A DNA stretch of 64,000 bases. Origin: Shewanella maritima (GTDB lineage Bacteria > Pseudomonadota > Gammaproteobacteria > Enterobacterales > Shewanellaceae). The number at the start of each line of letters is the position of its first letter. The stretch's first letter is position 1. Shown here in pieces: positions 9,088 to 19,500 of the stretch. The position numbers and the translations under genes are program-made. Location of the stretch: the NCBI RefSeq assembly GCF_004295345.1, contig NZ_CP036200.1:4527501-4591500 (forward strand), in the 5' to 3' direction. Below the pieces are notes generated by a model. The model saw only the letters and a program-made list of their open reading frames with translations. It did not search any database and had not been told where the DNA came from.

Positions 9088-9399
9088 AGTAAAAACTTCA
9101 AACGACTGATTTAGTTTTTACTTGTGCGTTCAAGTCATTGCTTTAATGCTAAGTGTATGAATAAACGATGGTTTAACGACCTAATTATTCGCAGTAACTG
9201 CACTAGATTTTATTATTTAAATAAACGACTGTTTATTTCTCGCTAGAAGCCTCAAATCCCTTTCATTTTATTGAACATTTCTTTGTTTTTGACCTTGCTC
9301 ACAGATGTTAAATGCTGTAACAATGGTGTTACCTGTAGGCTAACAAGATGTTGGCTAATTCTTATAACAACAGATCCGGCAGGTTACGGAGATAATAAA
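9088..9399. promoter_or_regulatory. Control region of the DUF1302 operon with three AAAC-N4-G(T/A)TT sites
   Basis: No gene is seen in these 312 bases. Three related motifs start at 9100 (AAACGACTGATTTA), 9163 (AAACGATGGTTTAA) and 9223 (AAACGACTGTTTAT), spaced 63 and 60 bases apart. The third lies in a perfect inverted repeat AAATAAAC-GACT-GTTTATTT (9219-9238). The first lies in the loop of a 10-bp dyad, AGTAAAAACT / AGTTTTTACT (9088-9122), just after the DUF2835 stop, which may also serve as a weak terminator. The AAAC-N4-GTTT shape resembles operators of TetR-type lipid regulators such as PsrA; the actual regulator is not known. Confidence 0.55.
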
Positions 9400-11436
9400 A
9401 TGCAAATTGTGAAGAAACGATTCAACAAGTCAGCACTTGCTTTGGGGGTGGTGTCGGCTTTATACCTAGGTATGAGTCCTTCTGCGTCTGCAGTCTCATT
9501 TAATTGGGGAGAGATTGACGGCACATTTGACTCTACATGGACATTAGGCGCCAGTTGGCGAGTTAGCGAAAGAGACTGGTCGGGGCAAATTGGTAAAGTT
9601 AACCAACCTCAATTCGATTGGTCAGGCTACTCGGCATTCGGCAACACAAAATACACCTCTGCGCAAATCTGGTCACAAAACGGTTCTTATTCAAGTAACA
9701 ACGATTTAAGTAACCTGCTTTACTCTCAAGGTGACCGCACTTCTGAAATCTTCAAAGGCTTACATGAACTTTCTCTACAATGGGAAAACTACGGCTTGTT
9801 TATGCGTGGTATGTATTTCTACGATCGTAAGCTAAATGACGGTCACTATGATTTCAATGACCCGCTTACAGGTAAAACTTATGACCCTTGTGCAGACTCA
9901 AAAGCTGCTGAGGTGCAATGTAAAGATATTCGCTTACTTGATGCATTCATCTATGCCAACTGGGACCTAAACGATGGTAACAACCCATTATCAGTACGTG
10001 TTGGTAATCAGGTTGTGTCATGGGGTGAAAGCACACTTATTCCACACGGTATCGGTGTAATTAACCCTGTAGACCTTAACATCCTAAATGCGCCGGGTGC
10101 GGAGCTTAAAGAAGCATTCCGTCCACAAGGTATGGTTTGGGCATCGCTTGGTCTTACCGATAACCTGAACGTTGAAGCGTACTATCAATATGACTGGCAA
10201 GAAGTGTGGGTACCAACACCAGGCTCAATTTTCGCAACAAATGACTTTGCCGGCTTTGGTGGTTATAACCAAAATGCGCAGTTAGGCTTCAACGCCAACC
10301 CAGATATCAATCTTGATTTCTTAATGTCAGAGTATGGCAACTTGTATCAAATGGCTGCGGCGACAGGTTTTGACCCGAGCTTGGCACCACTTATGACAGC
10401 TTACTCAACTAAAGTTGCTTTGGTTCAAGACTCACAGTCAGCACCCGATGATGGCCAGTTTGGTATCAAGTTGGGTTACTACTCGCCTGAGCTTTGGGAA
10501 ACTGAGTTTGGTCTTTATTACATGAATTACCATAGCCGCCGTCCACTTATTAGTGGTACAGCGTCTAACTTTACCGCAGAAGCCATTGCTCGAGACTACG
10601 GCCGTTTAGCGCAAAGTGGCGGTAACATCACTCGCGAAGTCATGCTAAGCATGGAAACCTTTACTAAAGCACAAATTGTTTATCCAGAAGATATTCAATT
10701 GATTGGTGCAAGCTTCAACACGCTTGTAGGTGAAACTTCAGTTGCCGGTGAAGTTGCTCACCGTAAAGATGAACCACTGCAGATTGATGACGTTGAGTTG
10801 TTGTTCGCTGCAATGCCACAGCAGTTAGCCAATGCAGGTCTGCGCCCAGATTTAGACGGCATTTCGCAAATGGGTAATGTTGACCCAGGCGCTACCGTTG
10901 ATGGTTTTATCCAGCGTGATACCACTCAAGCGCAAATGACAGTAACTCACTTATTTGGCCCAACCCTTGGTTTAGATAACCTAGTAATGCTGGCCGAAGT
11001 CGGTGGTGTGTGGATCCATGATATGCCTGGCTTTGACGAGCTACGCTTAAATGGTCCAGGTACGGCTCGCTCGGGCGGCAACCCAGACATGCCGGGTATT
11101 ATTGAAGCGTTGCACAATGGCCCGGAAACTAATCCTTTCCCGACAGATTTTGCTTGGGGTTACCGTTTAGTTGCCAAAGCTGACTTTAACAACTTAATGG
11201 CAGGCATGAATATGTCGCCACGTATTATCTTCTCCCATGACGTAGACGGTATTACGCCTGATCCTATGTTCTTATTCACAGAAGGTCGTAAGTCGGTTGC
11301 TGTTGGGGTTAACTTTGATTACCAAAGCCGTTGGGGTTTCGACTTCTCGTATAACAATTTCTTTGGTGGTGTAGGGACGACGAACGCGATGAGCGACAGA
11401 GATTACGTGTCGTTTAACGTTAAGTTCTCAATATAA
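9400..11436 (+). CDS. DUF1302 family outer-membrane protein
   Basis: A 678-residue exported protein. The chosen ATG (9400) has GGAG eight bases upstream and opens a clear signal peptide, with a basic MQIVKKRF start, a hydrophobic core, and cleavage near SASA-VS. The frame continues upstream to 9271 but without signal character. The mature part is rich in aromatic residues and alternating polar/hydrophobic strands and ends in a typical outer-membrane barrel C-terminus (YVSFNVKFSI), so it is probably a beta-barrel. It starts an operon with a DUF1329 protein, a YCF48-like protein and an MMPL/RND transporter, a recurrent set in Gammaproteobacteria thought to handle hydrophobic compounds. The substrate is unknown. 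Confidence 0.85.
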   Translation: MQIVKKRFNKSALALGVVSALYLGMSPSASAVSFNWGEIDGTFDSTWTLGASWRVSERDWSGQIGKVNQPQFDWSGYSAFGNTKYTSAQIWSQNGSYSSNNDLSNLLYSQGDRTSEIFKGLHELSLQWENYGLFMRGMYFYDRKLNDGHYDFNDPLTGKTYDPCADSKAAEVQCKDIRLLDAFIYANWDLNDGNNPLSVRVGNQVVSWGESTLIPHGIGVINPVDLNILNAPGAELKEAFRPQGMVWASLGLTDNLNVEAYYQYDWQEVWVPTPGSIFATNDFAGFGGYNQNAQLGFNANPDINLDFLMSEYGNLYQMAAATGFDPSLAPLMTAYSTKVALVQDSQSAPDDGQFGIKLGYYSPELWETEFGLYYMNYHSRRPLISGTASNFTAEAIARDYGRLAQSGGNITREVMLSMETFTKAQIVYPEDIQLIGASFNTLVGETSVAGEVAHRKDEPLQIDDVELLFAAMPQQLANAGLRPDLDGISQMGNVDPGATVDGFIQRDTTQAQMTVTHLFGPTLGLDNLVMLAEVGGVWIHDMPGFDELRLNGPGTARSGGNPDMPGIIEALHNGPETNPFPTDFAWGYRLVAKADFNNLMAGMNMSPRIIFSHDVDGITPDPMFLFTEGRKSVAVGVNFDYQSRWGFDFSYNNFFGGVGTTNAMSDRDYVSFNVKFSI

Positions 11437-11450
11437 TAAGGATAACAATA

Positions 11451-12815
11451 ATGAAAAAACTGACACTTATTTCTGCTGCTATTGTTCTTGCGCTGGGCGC
11501 ACCAATAGCATCAGCTAAGGTATCTCAAGCCGAAGCTGACAAACTGGGGACCACGCTAACGCCACTTGGTGGTGAGAAAGCTGGCAACGCGGATGGTTCA
11601 ATCCCGGCATGGGATGGAGGTATTACTCAGCCTGTTGCGGGTTATGAAAAAGGTATGCATCACCCAGATCCTTTCGCTGGTGACAAAGTACTATTTACTA
11701 TCACTAATGCTAATAAGGCGCAGTATCAAGAGTTTTTAACTCCAGGTCAGATGAAGTTGTTTGAACTGTATCCTGACACTTACAAGATGAATGTGTATCA
11801 AACACGCCGTACAGCGTCTGTGCCGCAATATGTATATGATGCTACTAAAGCCAATGCGGTTAACGCCGAGCTAGTGTCTGGCGGTAATGGAATTAGCGGT
11901 GCGTCAATTGGTGTGCCTTTCCCAATTCCTGCCAACGGTTTAGAAGCAATTTGGAACCATATTTTGCGTTATCGTGGCGTTGATGTGGCGACTAGCCGTA
12001 GTCAGGCTGCACCTACAGCATCAGGTTCTTATACGCTGATTGAAAATACTGAGCAAATTCGCTTTGAGTATTCTCGCCCAGAGATCACGCTAGAAAAACT
12101 TAAAGAAACCAATACCTTATTCTTTTTTAAGCAAATCGTGACTCAACCTGCACGTCTTGCAGGTACTGCACTGCTTGTAAAAGAAACCATGGACCAAGAA
12201 GCGTTGCCACGTCAGGCATGGACGTATAACACAGGTCAGCGCCGCGTTCGTAAAGCGCCAAATGTTGCATTTGATACGCCAGGTACAGTGTCTGATGGTC
12301 TGCGTACAACAGATGATTTCGATATGTTTAACGGCTCACCTCAGCGTTACAACTGGGAGCTAGTGGGTAAGAAGGAAATCTATATTCCTTATAATGATTA
12401 TCGTCTGCATTCAGATAAGCTTAAATACAAGGATATCCTGACGCCAGGTCACATTAATCCTGAGTATGCCCGTTGGGAGAAACACCGCGTTTGGGAAGTG
12501 AAAGCTACCCTGAAAGATGGCATGCGCCACATTTATAAAACTCGCGTGTTCTATATCGATGAAGATTCTTGGCAGGTATCGTTAGCTGAAATGTACGATA
12601 ATCGCGATGAGCTATATCGTGTAGCGACTGCGCACAGCATTAACTACTACGAAGTGCCAACGCACTGGAGTACGTTGGAGATCTTCCATGATCTACAATC
12701 TCGCCGCTATCTAGCAATGGGCTTAGATAACGAAGGCAAGATGTATAACTTCGATGCTAAGTTATCAAGTCGTAACTTCACCCCAGATGCACTGCGCCGC
12801 GCAGGTATTCGATAG
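11451..12815 (+). CDS. DUF1329 family periplasmic protein
   Basis: A 454-residue protein with a signal peptide (MKKLTLISAAIVLALGAP, cleavage near ASA-KV), starting 14 bases after the DUF1302 gene. The DUF1329 fold is related to the lipoprotein carrier LolA/LolB barrel, which suggests that it binds lipid-like ligands in the periplasm; that is inference. Conserved blocks such as GNADGSIPAWDGG near the N-terminus and the ARWEKHRVWEVEATL-type region (here RWEKHRVWEVKATLKDG) are present. There is no lipobox cysteine. It is almost always found next to DUF1302. Confidence 0.87.
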   Translation: MKKLTLISAAIVLALGAPIASAKVSQAEADKLGTTLTPLGGEKAGNADGSIPAWDGGITQPVAGYEKGMHHPDPFAGDKVLFTITNANKAQYQEFLTPGQMKLFELYPDTYKMNVYQTRRTASVPQYVYDATKANAVNAELVSGGNGISGASIGVPFPIPANGLEAIWNHILRYRGVDVATSRSQAAPTASGSYTLIENTEQIRFEYSRPEITLEKLKETNTLFFFKQIVTQPARLAGTALLVKETMDQEALPRQAWTYNTGQRRVRKAPNVAFDTPGTVSDGLRTTDDFDMFNGSPQRYNWELVGKKEIYIPYNDYRLHSDKLKYKDILTPGHINPEYARWEKHRVWEVKATLKDGMRHIYKTRVFYIDEDSWQVSLAEMYDNRDELYRVATAHSINYYEVPTHWSTLEIFHDLQSRRYLAMGLDNEGKMYNFDAKLSSRNFTPDALRRAGIR

Positions 12816-12827
12816 TCGTCCAATAGG

Positions 12828-12847
12828 TGGGGCACATTGGTGCCCCA
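12828..12847 (+). other. Intercistronic hairpin between DUF1329 and YCF48 genes
   Basis: A perfect 8-bp stem TGGGGCAC / GTGCCCCA with an ATTG loop stands between the two cistrons and is not followed by a T run. It may stabilise the upstream mRNA or tune the ratio of upstream to downstream proteins. It also argues against translation starting at the in-frame codon at 12827. Confidence 0.6.
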
Positions 12848-12868
12848 TTCACTGTTAAGGAAGTTTGT

Positions 12869-13873
12869 ATGTCGTATAGCATACTTCGCAGCGCAGTATT
12901 GGTAGCTGTAGGGTATTTTAGCTCTGTTTCTGCTTTTGCTGACAACCAGGTTGTCGCTGCACAAATTCAACCTCTCTCATCTTCTTCGTTAGTTCTCGAT
13001 ATCGCTTCAACGTCTAACTCAATGATTGCAGTTGGCGAGCGCGGGCATGTACTAGTTAAAGGAACTGAATGGCAGCAGGTTACGACGCCTGTGTCAGCTC
13101 AGTTAACTAAGGTGTTTTTCCATAATGACAACTTAGGTTGGGCTGTAGGGCATGATGCAACCATTATTCATACGAAAGATGGCGGTAAAACCTGGAGCTT
13201 GCAGATGCAATCTCAGGAAATCGAAAAGCCGTTTTTAGATGTGTATTTCTTTGATGAAAACCATGGTATTGCTGTTGGCGCCTATGGTTTGTTCTATCGC
13301 ACTGGTAATGGCGGCGAATTGTGGAATGAGGAGTTCCATGAAGAGTTGCTGTTTGAAGAAGACATTGCTTATTTAGCTGACTTAAAGGCAGAAGATATTG
13401 CCTTGTATGAGTCAGAAAAAGCGGCATTGCTGCCTCACTTCAATCGAGTTTTGGCGCTCAAAGATGGTCGTTTATTGATGGTGGGTGAGCTTGGTTTAGT
13501 GAGTTACTCAAATGACCAAGGTAAAACCTTTACCAAAACTGATTTTTATTATGATGGCTCCATGTTCAGCGCCATTGAGCATCAGCAAGATGTTTATGTA
13601 ATGGGCCTCAGAGGCAATGTATTTAAAGCTGATTTGAGCTTATCTCAGTGGCAAGAAGTTGAGTTGCCAGTTGAGTCTTCAATCAACAACGCCATAGTGA
13701 CTGATGACAAAGGCTTACTACTTGTCGGTAATGCCGGGGTTATTTTACAAATGAATAATGGCACTGCTGAAGTGTTAGCGCGCAGACAAGGTGAAAACAT
13801 TGTTAGTGTCGCTAGCGACAATCAAGGCCAATTATGGTTTGCCGGTTCCAAAGGGCTATTTCAGTTGCCTTAA
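12869..13873 (+). CDS. YCF48/BNR-repeat periplasmic beta-propeller protein
   Basis: A 334-residue exported protein; the ATG at 12869 with AAGGAAG upstream opens a signal peptide ending near SAFA-DN. The mature chain contains repeats with the W-x-V-G-x-(D/Y) and T-x-D-G-G-x-T-W patterns (LGWAVGHDATIIHTKDGGKTW; the run is split here at residue level) typical of the plant and cyanobacterial photosystem II stability factor YCF48/Hcf136 and BNR propellers. In non-photosynthetic bacteria these proteins accompany MMPL/RND transporters, as here, and are thought to be periplasmic partners. A direct role is unproven. Confidence 0.85.
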   Translation: MSYSILRSAVLVAVGYFSSVSAFADNQVVAAQIQPLSSSSLVLDIASTSNSMIAVGERGHVLVKGTEWQQVTTPVSAQLTKVFFHNDNLGWAVGHDATIIHTKDGGKTWSLQMQSQEIEKPFLDVYFFDENHGIAVGAYGLFYRTGNGGELWNEEFHEELLFEEDIAYLADLKAEDIALYESEKAALLPHFNRVLALKDGRLLMVGELGLVSYSNDQGKTFTKTDFYYDGSMFSAIEHQQDVYVMGLRGNVFKADLSLSQWQEVELPVESSINNAIVTDDKGLLLVGNAGVILQMNNGTAEVLARRQGENIVSVASDNQGQLWFAGSKGLFQLP

Positions 13874-13916
13874 GGCGCTGTATAAGTGGATATAACAACA
13901 ATAATAGGGCTTCACG

Positions 13917-16226
13917 ATGTTAGAGAAACTCGTTAATGGATTTGAGAGCCATTTATTTCGCAATCGCGTTTGGGTGATTTTGTCATTTATTTTAATGACA
14001 GTGTTTTTAGGCTATCAAGCAAGCCAACTTAAAATGGATGCGGCTTTTAGTAAGAACATCCCGCTAAACCATGAGTACATGAAAACCTACACCAAACACC
14101 AAAAGAATTTTGGTGGGGCCAACAGTATTATGGTGGCAGTTGAAGACACCAGTGGTGATATCTTCAATCCTGTGTTCTTTGATGCACTGAAAAATGTGCA
14201 TGACCAATTATTCTTTATTCCCGGCGTTGAACGCTCGCAGGTTAAATCGCTGTTTTCACCATCGACTCGTTTCACTGAGGTTGTTGAAGATGGTTTTGCT
14301 GGCGGGCCAGTTATTCCGGCAGACTTCACCACAGACGAATACGGTTTAGGTGTGGTGCGTGACAACATTGAAAAGGCAGGGATTGTAGGACGTCTAATCG
14401 CAACCGATTACTCCGCTGCCATGGTGTCTGCTCAGTTGATGGAGTTTGACCCACAAACGGGCGAGCCACTTGATACTATTGCGTTTGCGAAACAACTTGA
14501 AGAGCAGCTTCGCGGTCAGTATGAAAACGACAAAATTAAAATTCATATCATTGGCTTTGCTAAAATGGCTGGTGATGTGGCGGAAGGCGCTAAAGGCGTA
14601 TTACTGTTCTTTTTAATCGCTATCGCTATTACAGCAGTGATGGTTTACCTGTTTTCTAAATCAATCATCCTAACGATTCTACCTTTACTATGCAGCTTAA
14701 TGGCGGTTGTATGGCAGTTAGGCTTATTAACCGTTGTCGGTTTTGGCCTCGACCCTATGTCAATTCTGGTACCGTTTTTGGTATTTGCCATTGGTGTGAG
14801 TCATGGCGTACAGATGATCAACGGCGTGCGTAGCCGCGTGGTGAAAGGGCAAGCGACAAAAGCGGCTTCAGCAAGTGCGTTCAGAAGTTTGTTAGTGCCA
14901 GGTGGTGTAGCCTTGCTGTCTGACACTGTAGGTTTCTTAACACTGCTGGCAATTGATATCGGTATTATCCGTGAGCTTGCGATTTCAGCGTCGCTGGGTG
15001 TTGCTGTAATTATTTTAACTAACCTTATCTTATTGCCTTTGGTTATTTCATTTACTGACTTGTCAAAGCTGTCAAGCAGTGAAGAGAGCGAGCAAAAGGT
15101 TAAACAGATTTGGCACAAACTGTCGCAGTTTGCTACGCCAAAATATGCCGTTGTGGTGTTGGCATTTACCGCAGTGCTTTACGGTTTTGGTTATCAGCAG
15201 TCTGCCAAGATGAAAATTGGTGACTTACAAGGTGGGGCGCCAGCGCTTCATCAAGACTCTCGTTATAACCAGGATACCTTTTTCATTACCGATCATTTCT
15301 CAATTACCACAGATGTGATGTCAGTGATTGTTGAAGCAACACCGGAAGCGTGTACTTATCATAGCGTTCTAGAGCGCATTGATCAGTTTGAATGGTTGGT
15401 AGCAAACACGCCTGGCGTTGAGTCAACGGCAAGTTTGGCATCTGTTGCAAAACGCGTGAACGCGGGCTTTAACGAAGGTAATCCTAAGTGGCAGGTGTTA
15501 CCGCGTACTACCGCAAGCTTGGTGCAAGCAGTAGGGCGCGTTCCGACGACGTCTGGTTTGTTAAATGGTAACTGTTCAGTCATGCCAGTATATCTGTTCT
15601 TAAAAGATCATAAGGCTGAAACGATTGAGGTAGTAGTTGATAAAGTTAAAGCGGTTGCAAGTGAACTCAATACAGATGAGATTCAGTTTAAGCTAGCATC
15701 GGGTCCAGTAGGTGTTATGGCGGCAACGAACGAAGCGGTAAGTGATGCCCAATTACCTATGATGCTCTACGTATATGGCGCAGTGTTTGTGCTTTGTTTA
15801 CTCAGTTTCCGCTCTGTAAAAGCTACCGTTGCAGTGATTATCCCGCTTTATGTGGTGTCAACGTTGGCGCAAGCTTTAATGACCTGGCTAGAAATTGGTC
15901 TTGCAGTAAGTACCTTGCCTGTCATTGCTTTGGGCGTAGGTATTGGTGTTGATTACGGTATTTATATCTTATCGACAATGTCGGGCAAGTTATCTAACGG
16001 TATGCCAGTGCAGCAAGCTTATTTTGAAGCCTTAGTTGAGCGTGGTAGTGCGGTTATCTTTACAGGTCTTACTTTAGCAATCGGTGTGAGCACCTGGTTT
16101 TTCTCTGCGCTGAAGTTCCAAATGGATATGGGAATTTTGTTAACCTTTATGTTTTTAGTGAACATGCTGGGTGCAATTATTATTCTTCCTGCGCTCTCCG
16201 CAATTTTCTGGCGTAATCCTAAGTAA
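13917..16226 (+). CDS. MMPL/RND superfamily transporter
   Basis: A 769-residue membrane protein with two repeats, each with one N-terminal helix, a large periplasmic loop and a bundle of about five helices: helix 1 near residues 17-37, the first bundle about 225-390, helix 7 about 410-430, the second bundle about 620-765. The motif G-x-G-x-D (GVGIGVDYGIY) in the second bundle and GVSHGVQM in the first are RND/MMPL features. It has no MFP or TolC-type partner; the DUF1302 barrel and DUF1329 protein encoded upstream are the likely envelope partners. It closes the operon, as a strong terminator follows. Substrate unknown; hydrophobic molecules are likely from family behaviour. Confidence 0.9.
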   Translation: MLEKLVNGFESHLFRNRVWVILSFILMTVFLGYQASQLKMDAAFSKNIPLNHEYMKTYTKHQKNFGGANSIMVAVEDTSGDIFNPVFFDALKNVHDQLFFIPGVERSQVKSLFSPSTRFTEVVEDGFAGGPVIPADFTTDEYGLGVVRDNIEKAGIVGRLIATDYSAAMVSAQLMEFDPQTGEPLDTIAFAKQLEEQLRGQYENDKIKIHIIGFAKMAGDVAEGAKGVLLFFLIAIAITAVMVYLFSKSIILTILPLLCSLMAVVWQLGLLTVVGFGLDPMSILVPFLVFAIGVSHGVQMINGVRSRVVKGQATKAASASAFRSLLVPGGVALLSDTVGFLTLLAIDIGIIRELAISASLGVAVIILTNLILLPLVISFTDLSKLSSSEESEQKVKQIWHKLSQFATPKYAVVVLAFTAVLYGFGYQQSAKMKIGDLQGGAPALHQDSRYNQDTFFITDHFSITTDVMSVIVEATPEACTYHSVLERIDQFEWLVANTPGVESTASLASVAKRVNAGFNEGNPKWQVLPRTTASLVQAVGRVPTTSGLLNGNCSVMPVYLFLKDHKAETIEVVVDKVKAVASELNTDEIQFKLASGPVGVMAATNEAVSDAQLPMMLYVYGAVFVLCLLSFRSVKATVAVIIPLYVVSTLAQALMTWLEIGLAVSTLPVIALGVGIGVDYGIYILSTMSGKLSNGMPVQQAYFEALVERGSAVIFTGLTLAIGVSTWFFSALKFQMDMGILLTFMFLVNMLGAIIILPALSAIFWRNPK

Positions 16227-16244
16227 ACGTTAGTGTTTTTTATC

Positions 16245-16274
16245 AAAAGAGAAGCAATGCTTCTCTTTTTTTTT
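16245..16274 (+). terminator. Rho-independent terminator after the RND operon
   Basis: Stem AAAGAGAAGC / GCTTCTCTTT with an AAT loop and a run of nine T residues, 18 bases after the RND stop. Confidence 0.95.
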
Positions 16275-16503
16275 GCATATATAACCTATTAATGCGATTC
16301 AATTATCACTTTAACGCTAGCACCTCGTTTAAAACTGGAAAATTACAGGATCTACCACTAAAATTTTTCTCGATAAAGCAGCAATTTAGTAATAAACTTT
16401 GCGCCAGATCTCAGTTCGTTTTTGTTTAACGACATCTGAATCACAAGCGAAGCATTCAAATAATGATAAAAGCGCTGCCATAGACGCTTAAGGAATCTGC
16501 AAC

Positions 16504-19500
16504 ATGGCCTTGAAAGATGCAATGCCTTCAGTACTACTGGAAAATGTAGTCACTCTTATTCACTCCAAAATCCCTAATTCACAAGCTAAACAAGTCGAGC
16601 AGTTCGCCACATGTTTGTATGCGCATATGTCAAAAGACGATTTACATGCGCGTAACGACAGTGATTTATACGGCGCTGTGGTGAGTCTTTGGAATGCCTT
16701 AAATAAAACCGCAGCTGACCAAACCCATATTCGTGTATTTAATCCAAGTCAGGCCAAGCATGGTTGGCAGTCGACTCACAGTATTATTGAAGTGATCCAA
16801 CCTGACATGCCATTTTTGGTTGATTCACTGACTATGGCGTTTAATCGCATGGGAATTACCGCCCACGTGATGCTGCATACTCCATTGAATGTTCAGCGCA
16901 AAGGTAAACTTGTTGAGCAGGTATCGTATATCCAAGATGCCAAACAAGACGGCGATAAAGTTGCGGTATTCCTAGTCGAAATCGACCGTCAAAACAGTAA
17001 CGCTGATATCAAAGCCATAGAAAAAGAAATTCAATCTGTGCTTAATGATGTGTCTGCATCGGTCAATGACTGGAAAAACTTATCTGACAAGCTTGGCGAT
17101 ACCATCAAACAGATGCCTAAGCGCCCATTCCCAGGTGGCAAAGAAGAGCTAAACGAAGCTATTGAATTCTTGAATTATCTCAATGACCATCATTTCACCT
17201 TATTGGGTTACCGCTATTACGACCTAAAACGTGTTAAAGGTGACGTGGAGCTAGTGCCTGACATGAGCACAAGCTTAGGTTTGATGGCAAAGTCGAAAGA
17301 GAATACATCTGATAAAGGCTTGTTGTTATCGACTTTGTCTGAAAGTGCGCGTAAAGAAGCGCTGGATGAAAGTTTACTCGTGTTAACTAAAAGCTCAGCT
17401 AAAAGCCGCGTGCATCGCCCAGCTTATGTTGACTACATCGGTGTTAAGCGCTTTGACAAGCAAGGTAATGTGATTGGTGAAGACCGCTTTATCGGTCTGT
17501 ATGCATCAAATGTGTATAACCGCAGCCCACGTGAAATCCCTTTACTTGCGCAAAAGGTTAAGCGCGTGTTGGATATGTCCGGCTTAACGCCGCGCTCACA
17601 TGACTATAAAGCGTTGACCAATATTCTTGAGACGCTGCCGCGTGATGAGTTGATTCAAGCGAAAGTAGAAGAGCTTTCTGATACTGCTCATGGTGTGCTG
17701 CAAATGCAAGACCGTGACAAGCTTAAGTTATTTGTTCGTAAAGATGGGTTTGGCCGTTTCTTCTCTTGCTTAGTTTATGTATCTAAAGACAGATATAACA
17801 CTAAGCTGCGTGAAGATACTCAGCGTATTTTGGCGCGTCATTTTAACAGTAATGAAGACGTGGAATTTACCACATACTTCTCAGAGTCTACTTTGGCTCG
17901 TACTCATTACATCGTAAAAGTCGATAATAACAATATGGATGTGGATGTGGCTGCAATCGAACAAAACCTAACTGAAGCGGCGCGCTCTTGGGAAGACAAA
18001 CTACATACCGCACTTAATAATGCTGTAGGTGAACAAAAAGGTACAGGGCTAACCAAGCGTTACCTCAATGCCTTCCCGCAAAGCTATAAAGACGATGTAC
18101 TGCCAAGCTCAGCTGTGGTTGACATTCAACACCTTGAAGCGCTGGATGATGAGCACAAGCTAGGCATGCTGTTTTATCAGCCACAGGAGTCAGCGTTAAA
18201 TGACAATAAAGTGCGTTTAAAGCTGTTCCATAAAGATGAGCCTATTCATCTATCAGACGTGCTACCAATGCTTGAAAACTTTGGTCTACGGGTAATTAAT
18301 GAGCGTCCATATGAAATTAAGACAGCTGATGAAAATACCTTCTGGGTACTAGACTTCTTAATGACAGTGCAGGGCGCAGCGACGGATAACCTGGCAGATA
18401 GCCAAGACCGCTTCCAAGATGCACTTGCACAAGTTTGGGAAAAGCAACTTGAAGATGATGGCTTTAACCGCATGGTGCTATCAAGTGGTTTGCATGGTCG
18501 CGAAGTGTCGATTTTACGCGCTTACGCTAAATACATGCGCCAAATCGATGCGACGTTTAGCCAGTCATACATTGAAGAGACATTTAGCCGTTACCCGAAA
18601 ATTGCTGACTTATTGGTGAAAATGTTCATCCGTAAGTTTAATCCTAAGCTTAAGACACGCACACTTGATAAGTTTGTTGATCAAATCAACAAGCAACTCG
18701 ATGACGTATCTAGCCTAGATGACGACCGTATTATTCGTCGCTACCTTGATTTAATTAACGCAACACTGCGTACTAACTTCTATCAACAGTTAGAAGGCGG
18801 TGTAAACAAGCCATACATTTCCTTTAAGTTCTCACCAGAGATGATCCCGGAAATGCCTAAGCCGCTGCCTAAATTCGAGATATTCGTATACTCTCCGCGC
18901 GTTGAAGGTGTGCATTTACGTGGTGGTAAAGTTGCCCGTGGTGGATTGCGTTGGTCAGACCGTCGTGAGGACTTCCGTACTGAAGTACTGGGGCTAGTTA
19001 AAGCACAGCAAGTTAAAAATACGGTAATTGTGCCTGTGGGTGCAAAAGGTGGCTTTGTTTGTAAGCAACTGCCGACCGAAGGCGGTCGTGAGGCGTTCTT
19101 CAATGAAGGCCAAGCTTGTTACCGCTTGTTTATTCGCGGTCTGTTAGATTTGGCCGATAACATTGTTAACGGTGAAGTTGTTCCACCAAAAGATGTAGTT
19201 CGTCACGATGAAGACGATGCTTACCTGGTTGTTGCAGCCGATAAAGGTACGGCAACCTTCTCGGACATAGCTAACTCAATCGCAATTGAATATGGTTTCT
19301 GGTTGGGTGATGCGTTCGCATCTGGTGGTAGTAATGGTTACGACCACAAAAAGATGGGTATTACCGCGAAAGGTGCGTGGGAGTCGGTTAAGCGTCACTT
19401 CCGTGAAATTGGTATTGATTGCCAAACCACAGATTTTACCTGTTTAGCTGTAGGTGACATGGCTGGTGACGTATTTGGTAATGGTATGTTGTTATCTGAG

